A stretch of 64,000 bases of DNA, from the NCBI GenBank assembly GCA_007125845.1, contig SLCK01000004.1, positions 24,256-88,255 of the forward strand, in the 5' to 3' direction. The notes under the pieces are model-generated. The model was not told where the DNA came from. It saw only the letters and a program-made list of their open reading frames with translations, and searched no databases. A program made the translations under genes and the position numbers. Shown here one piece after another: positions 58,203 to 64,000 of this stretch (positions within the stretch are counted from its first letter, which is position 1; each line of letters starts with the position of its first letter). This DNA comes from Gemmatimonadota bacterium. GTDB lineage: Bacteria > Gemmatimonadota > Gemmatimonadetes > Longimicrobiales > Gaopeijiaceae.

Positions 58203-59384
58203 ATGAGCGGCCCCCGCGCTCTCCCTGCGTCAGGGATGTTCATCCTCCTGGGGCTGCTCCTCCTTCCTCCTGTCCTCGCTCAGGCCCAGGAGGAGTCCGC
58301 CGATCCCATCCTGTCGGGACGGCTCCTCCTGGGTGGCCTCGCCCCGGACTCGGGGACGGTCACCCTCCACCGGGTCACCCCGGAAGAGGCGGGCGAGATC
58401 GCCTCCGTTGCGGTGGATGCTGAGGGCGGCTTCGAGATCGAACTTCCCCACGCTCCGGTGCCCGGCTCGGGGGAGATCTTTTTCGCCTCCACCCGCTACG
58501 AGGGAATCCTCTACTTCGGTGGCCCCATCACGGCCCCCGAGCACCTGGCCGAAGAGTACAGGATCGAGGCGTACCGGAGCCGCCCGTCCCCGGAGACCGG
58601 TGTCCCCCTTCCCGTGGAGATCCGGAATGTCTTCATCCGGGAAGGACCGATGGGCTGGGAGGTCACCGACGTCTTCGAGTTGCGCAATGACTCCACGGTG
58701 ACCTTCGTGCCCCCTGACGACGGGGGTGCGGTCTGGCGCTATCCGCTGCCTCCCGGCGCGCGCACCTTCCGGCTGGCTCAGGGCGGGGACCTCCCCGACG
58801 GAGCCATCACCTTCGAGAATGGGGTCGTGACCGTCTCGAACCCCATCCCTCCGGGGCGGCGCCTCTTCGTCTTCCAGTACGAGGTGGATGCCCTCGACTT
58901 CGACCTCCCGCTCCCTGGGGTGACCGAGCGCATCGAGCTCCTTCTCGAAGAGCCCGCTCCCCCGGTGCAGATCCAGGGGCTCGCCCGGCAGGGCGAATCC
59001 ATTGAGATGGAGGCCGGCTCGTCCTACATCCGTTGGACCGGGATGGATCTCCGGGACCAGACCGCCCGGGTAGCGCCGGCGGCGGAAGATCGTGCTGGAG
59101 AGCTCGTGGTCTGGTTCGCGGTGGCGCTCGCCTTCCTCCTGATCGTTTTCGGGACCTGGGTCCTCCGACGGGAGAGCCCCGGCGTGCCGAAGCCGCCGTC
59201 GGCGAGCCCGCGCACCCGCACGCGCAAGGCGATCCTGGTCGATGTGGCCCGGCTCGACGAAGAATACGAGGCGGCGGGGAGGGCCGACGCCGAAGCCGCG
59301 GCCGACTACCGTCGCCGTCGGGCGGCGCTCATCGACGAGCTCGAACGCATCGAGGAGGGGTCGGAGCCGGCCTCCCGGCCATGA
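58203..59384 (+). CDS. exported membrane-anchored protein of unknown function
   Basis: A 393-residue protein. Signal segment FILLGLLLLPPVLAQAQ, then a long beta-rich extracytoplasmic domain (DSGTVTLHRVTPEEAGEI, IEIRNVFIREGPMGWEV, NPIPPGRRLFVFQYEVD), a C-terminal transmembrane helix VVWFAVALAFLLIVFGTWVL (about 305-325) and a charged cytoplasmic tail ending in helices with many Arg and Glu. The tail layout resembles proteins tied to cytochrome-type assembly, but I cannot name a family. ATG two bases after the nuclease stop, and its end overlaps recO. Confidence 0.65.
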   Translation: MSGPRALPASGMFILLGLLLLPPVLAQAQEESADPILSGRLLLGGLAPDSGTVTLHRVTPEEAGEIASVAVDAEGGFEIELPHAPVPGSGEIFFASTRYEGILYFGGPITAPEHLAEEYRIEAYRSRPSPETGVPLPVEIRNVFIREGPMGWEVTDVFELRNDSTVTFVPPDDGGAVWRYPLPPGARTFRLAQGGDLPDGAITFENGVVTVSNPIPPGRRLFVFQYEVDALDFDLPLPGVTERIELLLEEPAPPVQIQGLARQGESIEMEAGSSYIRWTGMDLRDQTARVAPAAEDRAGELVVWFAVALAFLLIVFGTWVLRRESPGVPKPPSASPRTRTRKAILVDVARLDEEYEAAGRADAEAAADYRRRRAALIDELERIEEGSEPASRP

Positions 59385-60166
59385 GCCTCGCTACCTCTCC
59401 AGCGATCCTGCTCCGCTCCCACCCCTACTCGGAGTCGTCCCGGATCCTGCGCTTTCTGACGCCCGACCACGGGATCGTGGCGCTGGTGGGGCGAGGCGTG
59501 CGAAAGGGGGGATCTCGGGGACGTGGCGCGCTCGACACCTTCGGCCGGGGAACCCTCGTGTTCACACACCGACCCGACCGGGATCTCCACAACCTGCGGG
59601 ACTTCACTCCGGAGGGCGCCTCGCTCGGCCTGGGGAGGGACCTCCGGAGGTTCTACGGGGCCTCGATCGTGGCCGAGATCCTTCTCCTGCACGCCCTGGA
59701 GGAGGGGGATCGCGCACTCTTCGACTGGGTGGCGGAAGTGTTCGGACGGCTCGGGACGGCTCCGGACGCGGACGTACCCGGCTGGATCGTGTCGGGCGCC
59801 TGGCGCACCCTCGCCCTCCTCGGCTTTCCCCCGGAGCTGGAGCGGTGCGTCCAATGTGGGGGGACGCTGGGGGTGGGGGACGGCGAGGAGATGGACCGAT
59901 TCGACGTGTCCGAGGGCGGGCTCAGGTGCGTTCGATGCGCCACCGGGGGTGCATCGATGCCCAGGGTCGGTCCCCGAGCGCGGGAGCAGCTCGCGTTTCT
60001 AGTGGCCGGGCGTCCCCCTCACCCGCTCACGCACCCCGCCTCCCATCTGGGACTGGTCGAGGGGTTTGCGCTCCATCACCTCGGCGCGCGGAGGGAGTTC
60101 CGCTCGTTTCCCGTGCTGATGGATCTGCTCACGAGGACGGGCGCAGCCGATCAGGACAGAATGTAG
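59381..60166 (+). CDS. recO: DNA repair protein RecO
   Basis: A 261-residue recombination mediator. N-terminal OB fold: AILLRSHPYSESSRILRFL, VALVGRGVRKGGS and LDTFGRGTLVF; then a helical domain. Zinc Cys pairs CVQCGGTL and CVRCATGG are conserved. Loads RecA on RecF-pathway gaps. Its last 16 bases overlap the convergent zinc-ribbon gene. Confidence 0.9.
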   Translation: MSLATSPAILLRSHPYSESSRILRFLTPDHGIVALVGRGVRKGGSRGRGALDTFGRGTLVFTHRPDRDLHNLRDFTPEGASLGLGRDLRRFYGASIVAEILLLHALEEGDRALFDWVAEVFGRLGTAPDADVPGWIVSGAWRTLALLGFPPELERCVQCGGTLGVGDGEEMDRFDVSEGGLRCVRCATGGASMPRVGPRAREQLAFLVAGRPPHPLTHPASHLGLVEGFALHHLGARREFRSFPVLMDLLTRTGAADQDRM

Positions 60167-60528
60167 ATGAAACGCCCGCAGTTCTCACAGCCCTGAAGCT
60201 CCTGGTGGGCTCCCTCATCGCCCACGGTAGCGGTGGGAATCGAGACGAAGCATCCGTAGCACACCCCGTTGATCACCGGAACCACGACACGGTCGCGGTT
60301 CGGCAGCACCCGCTGATAACGCTTCCGCACGACGGGGTTGAGAGAAGCCTCGAGCTCCTGAATCTTGTCCTCCAGCTCTGAGCGTGCCTTCTCCAGGTCA
60401 ATGTGGAAGTGTGCTCGCTCCACCTCTCCGGCGCCCTCCTCCTCGCCCAGCTCGCGGTGCTGCGAGCGGAGGTCCTGGAGCTCCAGGAGGAGCACGAGCT
60501 GCGGATGCATGCGCGATGTTGCCGTCAT
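60151..60528 (-). CDS. C4-type zinc-ribbon coiled-coil protein
   Basis: A 125-residue protein (zf-RING_7-like). N-terminal helices LVLLLELQDLRSQHRELGEE and SELEDKIQELEASL form a coiled coil, and the C-terminus has NGVCYGCFVSIP and GCENCGRFIYI for one zinc. Function unclear; such proteins are widespread. Stop overlaps recO from the other strand. Confidence 0.8.
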   Translation of the reverse strand: MTATSRMHPQLVLLLELQDLRSQHRELGEEEGAGEVERAHFHIDLEKARSELEDKIQELEASLNPVVRKRYQRVLPNRDRVVVPVINGVCYGCFVSIPTATVGDEGAHQELQGCENCGRFIYILS

Positions 60529-60980
60529 CGGGGGGCCTTCTCTCTGAGGAGATCCAGGAACTCCTCGGGCTGGGAGATCTCCTCCAACCGTCCCGGGATA
60601 TCGGGATCCTTTGCGAACTGAGCGATCTTTCCGAGGACGGGCAGGTACTGATTCGAGACTTCGAGGGGAGGGGCGACGATCAGGAAGAAGTGTTGGACGG
60701 GGGCGTCGTCGATCGCATTGAAATCCATCCCACCCGGCTTGCGACCGTAGGCGAGACAGAGCTTGTTGACCACGAGCGAGCGGCAGTGGGGAATCGCGAT
60801 CCCCTTTCCGATCCCCGTGGAGCCCAGGTTCTCTCGTCGCTTGAGGGTCTTGAAGAGGATGGTGTCGGACTTCTCGTCGAGACCCAGCAGCTCGATCAAC
60901 TCCTTCAGGATTGCGTCTTTCGAGTCCGCCTCCAACTCGAGCTTCACCGCCTCTGCGGTGAAGAGTTCCCGTAGTTCCAT
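60525..60980 (-). CDS. ptsN: PTS EIIA nitrogen-type regulator (PtsN-like)
   Basis: A 151-residue EIIA-fructose/Ntr domain. The phospho-His is in GIGKGIAIPHCRSLVV (His in IPH). LYELLGLDEKSDTIL-type and FFLIVAPPLEVSNQYLPVLGKIAQF segments match the family. Start ATG with GGAGG 8 bases upstream; a longer frame from 61049 is unlikely. Suggests a second, regulatory PTS branch beside the mannose system. Confidence 0.87.
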   Translation of the reverse strand: MELRELFTAEAVKLELEADSKDAILKELIELLGLDEKSDTILFKTLKRRENLGSTGIGKGIAIPHCRSLVVNKLCLAYGRKPGGMDFNAIDDAPVQHFFLIVAPPLEVSNQYLPVLGKIAQFAKDPDIPGRLEEISQPEEFLDLLREKAPR

Positions 60981-61166
60981 TCTATAGCCTCCAGGACAGG
61001 CCAGTCGGGTTTTGCCTGCTTGCATGTATGGGAAGTGTTGCCGACGCATCGACGCCGGCGTCGAACTCTACCGGAACAATTCAACGATGTCAAAACTCGG
61101 AGGTGTGTAGGAAGCGCCACAACTCCAGGTCTTCAGCCATTCGTTCGCCGTCGATAGCTTATCTCC

Positions 61167-62213
<1,047 letters not shown>

Positions 62214-62285
62214 GGACGGAGGACGCCGAGCCAGACTTCGGCCCGGCCCTTCTTTCCACTATCATATCATTACGGCCCATGTTAA

Positions 62286-62647
62286 GGGGGCGTCACGGTT
62301 TCGACGTGTTTGGTGAAATTGGAGCTGCGTGCCGAGGTCCCGGGACCTCGAAAATCCACCGGGAAACTTTACAACTGCCAACGATAACCTGGCACTGGCT
62401 GCGTAAGGACTCGTCCTTATCTTGTAGCCCGTCTCCTGAGGAGCCTGCCCGAGGCGACTCTTGAAGGCGACGAAAATTCGGGCTGGCCTCTCGGTGGTGC
62501 TGTCCCATCGGAGGCGAGACACTCAGGCAGCTAGCCCGGGTCGGCATCGTTCTGGCCGGATCTGGTAGCGAACACAACAGGGCGATACGCGCGTAGACGC
62601 TTTGATGGATCGATTCGCGGACGCGGGTTCGACTCCCGCCGCCTCCA
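62286..62647 (+). ncRNA. ssrA: transfer-messenger RNA
   Basis: A 362-base tmRNA. The 5' acceptor strand GGGGGCG (62286-62292) pairs with CGCCTCC (62640-62646, one G-U), discriminator A at 62647. The 3' T-arm is GCGGGTTCGACTCCCGC. The 5' GGTTTCGACG segment is conserved. The tag reading frame starts at GCC 62377 and reads ANDNLALAA before TAA at 62404-62406. The CCA end is not encoded: the DNA continues CTTGG. tmRNA frees stalled ribosomes. Its 3' end is a frequent integration target. Confidence 0.95.
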
Positions 62648-62678
62648 CTTGGGCGCAGTAAGCCCACCTCAAGAAAAT

Positions 62679-62717
62679 GGCTTAGTGAGGCGATTTTCCT
62701 CACTGGGCCGTTTTTTT
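62679..62717 (+). terminator. intrinsic terminator of tmRNA
   Basis: GGCTTAGTGAGG (62679-62690) pairs with CCTCACTGGGCC (62698-62709) with two G-U pairs, loop CGATTTT, followed by TTTTTTT after one G. A textbook terminator about 31 bases after the tmRNA end. Confidence 0.88.
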
Positions 62718-62742
62718 GTGTGTCGTGATCTGACCCCGGTCT

Positions 62743-62763
62743 TGGCACACAAATGGCACACAA
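62743..62763. repeat. tandem 10-bp repeat behind ssrA
   Basis: TGGCACACAA occurs at 62743-62752 and again at 62754-62763, period 11. It could be an integrase arm-type site or a protein-binding site. By chance or design, GG and GC within it also have sigma-54 spacing. Confidence 0.45.
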
Positions 62764-63081
62764 CTGCGACCCGATCAGATCCCTCAGCGGCTTCGCGCGC
62801 CGTCCCGGTCGGCCCTGTCGCAGGAGTTTCCGCGGCGACCATAGCTGGGCGAGTCCGCGGACCGGTACAGCAGCACACTAGGAGATCCGATCGCCTTCTG
62901 CCCGGGCCCGCTCGCTTGCTCGCGCTCTGCCTCTATCTAGGTGGGAATCCCCAGCGGCTGGAGCACAGCAGCAGGCAACGGAGGAAAGCCACTTCTTGCG
63001 GACGCAGGTGCAGGCTTCCCAAACTCCCTTCAGCCAGCATCTGGCCTTCAGCACAGAGCCCCTGGACGGTTCCGTGTCCAC

Positions 63082-63129
63082 GTCTCCCTGGTCCCGCTCC
63101 GATAACACCGGAAGCGAGACGCGGGAGAC
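63082..63129 (+). other. imperfect stem-loop upstream of RT gene
   Basis: GTCTCCC (63082-63088) pairs with GGGAGAC (63123-63129), with further pairing inside (GTC with GAC, CGCT with AGCG) around a central loop. It ends 26 bases before the RT start codon. Reverse-transcriptase defence systems often have an adjacent structured RNA, so it is a candidate RNA partner or leader. Confidence 0.35.
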
Positions 63130-63155
63130 TTCTCACAAATGAGCCAGCGTATCCC

Positions 63156-64000
63156 ATGAGCAGCTCGCCCGGTGGTTCCTTCGACCGCAGAAAGAGGAAC
63201 GTCGGGTCCTTGTTGGCGCATCCGCTCGTGATGCGTGCCGCCTGGATGCGGGTGCATGGTTGGTACGAGAGCGGGAATCTCGCTCCTCAACCGGAACACG
63301 CCCGCTGGAAGCTTCATCCGGAAGCACAGCTCCGGGAGGTCGCTGCTGAACTGCGCGCCGGGGAATGGCGCCCCGCCCAGTGGCTTCAGATACCCTATCC
63401 GAAGAAGGGGCGTCGATTACGGCACTATGTCCTCCCGACCGTCAAGGATCAGGTGGCGTTCATGGCCCACCTCGTCCTTCTCGGTCCCCTCATCGATCGT
63501 GAGATGGAGCCTTTCGCCTTTGGGAATCGCTGGTATCGACCGATCAAGTGGGATCGTCGCGCGCAGCCGTCGCAGTGGAGACTCCTTCCCTATCCCCTCC
63601 TGCACGGCCAGACCTATCTGCCCTATGCTCGGTCGCACGGCCTCTTTCGTCGAGTGGCTCACTGGACGGCGGCGAAGATGGTCGGAGCGCCCGTTCGTGA
63701 TGAAGACTATCGTGGGCCCTTACCAGGACCCGATGACTACGATCGCGATGCGTTACCTCTTTGGTTGAAGGACGACTGGTGGCCGCAGCGCGAGGACGGT
63801 GAAGACACTCGGGTGCACTGGGCTACCCTCGATATCCAACTGGCGTATCCGTCCGTTGTCCTTGATCGCTTGGGGCCCGATCTGAAAAGACTCCTGGCAG
63901 GAGCAGCCAACGAGCCGCCGTCCAAGTCCCTGTCAGGATTTCCGCACGAGCTCGTTTTCCCACTGCACGATGAACAGGTTCGTACGGCACTCGCGGACTC
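63156..64000 (+). CDS. reverse-transcriptase-like protein (UG/DRT-type), N-terminal part, truncated by window edge
   Basis: An open frame from ATG 63156 to the window end (281 codons, no stop). Residues about 45-80 have the RT0-like pattern RWKLHPEAQLREVAAELRAG. Residues 81-101 read YPKKGRRLRHYVLPTVKDQV (RT1 fingers-type: basic residues, then P-T-V-K-D). Motif A of the palm is LDIQLAYPSVVLDRL, with the first metal Asp at 226 and YPS at 231-233. An insertion of about 120 residues between them holds FGNRWYRP, PYARSHGLFRRVAHWT and Trp-rich segments, as I recall for unknown-group RTs. The second motif with the YxDD box would be beyond the edge. Composition looks less GC-rich than the left side. 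Confidence 0.75.
   Translation, partial: MSSSPGGSFDRRKRNVGSLLAHPLVMRAAWMRVHGWYESGNLAPQPEHARWKLHPEAQLREVAAELRAGEWRPAQWLQIPYPKKGRRLRHYVLPTVKDQVAFMAHLVLLGPLIDREMEPFAFGNRWYRPIKWDRRAQPSQWRLLPYPLLHGQTYLPYARSHGLFRRVAHWTAAKMVGAPVRDEDYRGPLPGPDDYDRDALPLWLKDDWWPQREDGEDTRVHWATLDIQLAYPSVVLDRLGPDLKRLLAGAANEPPSKSLSGFPHELVFPLHDEQVRTALAD

Larger units (their letters stand above)
62718..63155. other. gap of about 440 bases between tmRNA terminator and RT gene
   Basis: I find no convincing gene. One frame stays open from about 62743 into the RT gene, but it has no family-like sequence, and short minus-strand frames are Arg/Ser-rich shadows. Contents I can support are a tandem 10-base repeat (62743-62763) and an imperfect hairpin (63082-63129). 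No integrase or tRNA is seen here. Confidence 0.55.

Noticed and set aside
62743..62758. Possible sigma-54 promoter in the tandem repeat behind ssrA
   Set aside because: GG/GC spacing fits but the -12 box reads TGGC and the element is explained by the 10-base repeat; it lies about 400 bases from the RT start.
62743..63155. Open frame continuous with the RT gene upstream of its ATG
   Set aside because: Composition is not protein-like, no start with a ribosome site, and RT family similarity begins only after 63156; high-GC DNA often stays open by chance.

Overview
The window is a densely packed, high-GC bacterial chromosome segment (roughly two thirds G+C by eye). It carries housekeeping genes, one large accessory cluster on the left and the start of a mobile island on the right. 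No rRNA gene is present, so the taxonomy is inferred. Gene order (aroA-cmk-rpsA, ribD-ribE-ribBA-ribH-nusB, hpf-hprK-mannose PTS-ptsH-ptsI-metK), the tmRNA tag ANDNLALAA, lipoproteins and an outer-membrane-like protein suggest a Gram-negative phylum such as Gemmatimonadota, with moderate confidence.

Region 1 (1-19.9 kb, minus strand) is an extracellular contractile injection system (eCIS, Afp/PVC type). In transcription order it runs: SARP/BTAD regulator, tail-terminator cap (DUF4255), an unknown protein, one very large sheath, two tube proteins, a DUF5908 peptide, a LysM baseplate hub, a VgrG-like spike, a PAAR tip, a gp25 wedge, two large baseplate proteins, a phage tail protein I relative, a long coiled-coil baseplate or fibre-type protein, the tape-measure protein and the AAA+ ATPase. 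A partial gene continues off the left edge. Most neighbours overlap by 4-8 bases. The sheath, first tube and DUF5908 genes have spacers with their own Shine-Dalgarno sequences.

Region 2 (20.1-29.2 kb) holds a ferric-reductase-like membrane oxidoreductase with a K+ channel/RCK protein and a tiny membrane peptide. Next is a sigma-54 activator with a degenerate receiver domain, followed by a TPR protein and two lipoproteins. Two nearly identical -24/-12 elements lie in front of the TPR gene and the DUF4382 gene, so this looks like a self-contained sigma-54 regulon. A CopC-CopD fusion faces it convergently.

Region 3 (29.3-62.2 kb) is housekeeping: RNase Z, tyrA-aroA-cmk-rpsA, a LpoA-like binding protein, an rRNA methyltransferase, argS, purM, riboflavin synthesis with nusB, a glycosyltransferase, a complete mannose-family PTS chain (hpf, hprK, IIA, IIB, IIC, IID, HPr, EI), metK, a bifunctional nuclease, recO, ptsN and dusB.

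Region 4 (62.3-64 kb) has an intact tmRNA gene without an encoded CCA and its terminator. After about 440 bases without a recognisable gene, an open frame running off the right edge encodes the N-terminal part of a reverse-transcriptase-like protein with unusual insertions. It resembles the defence-associated (UG/DRT) type and sits where ssrA-integrated islands usually start. This is the most promising candidate for a little-known system in the window.
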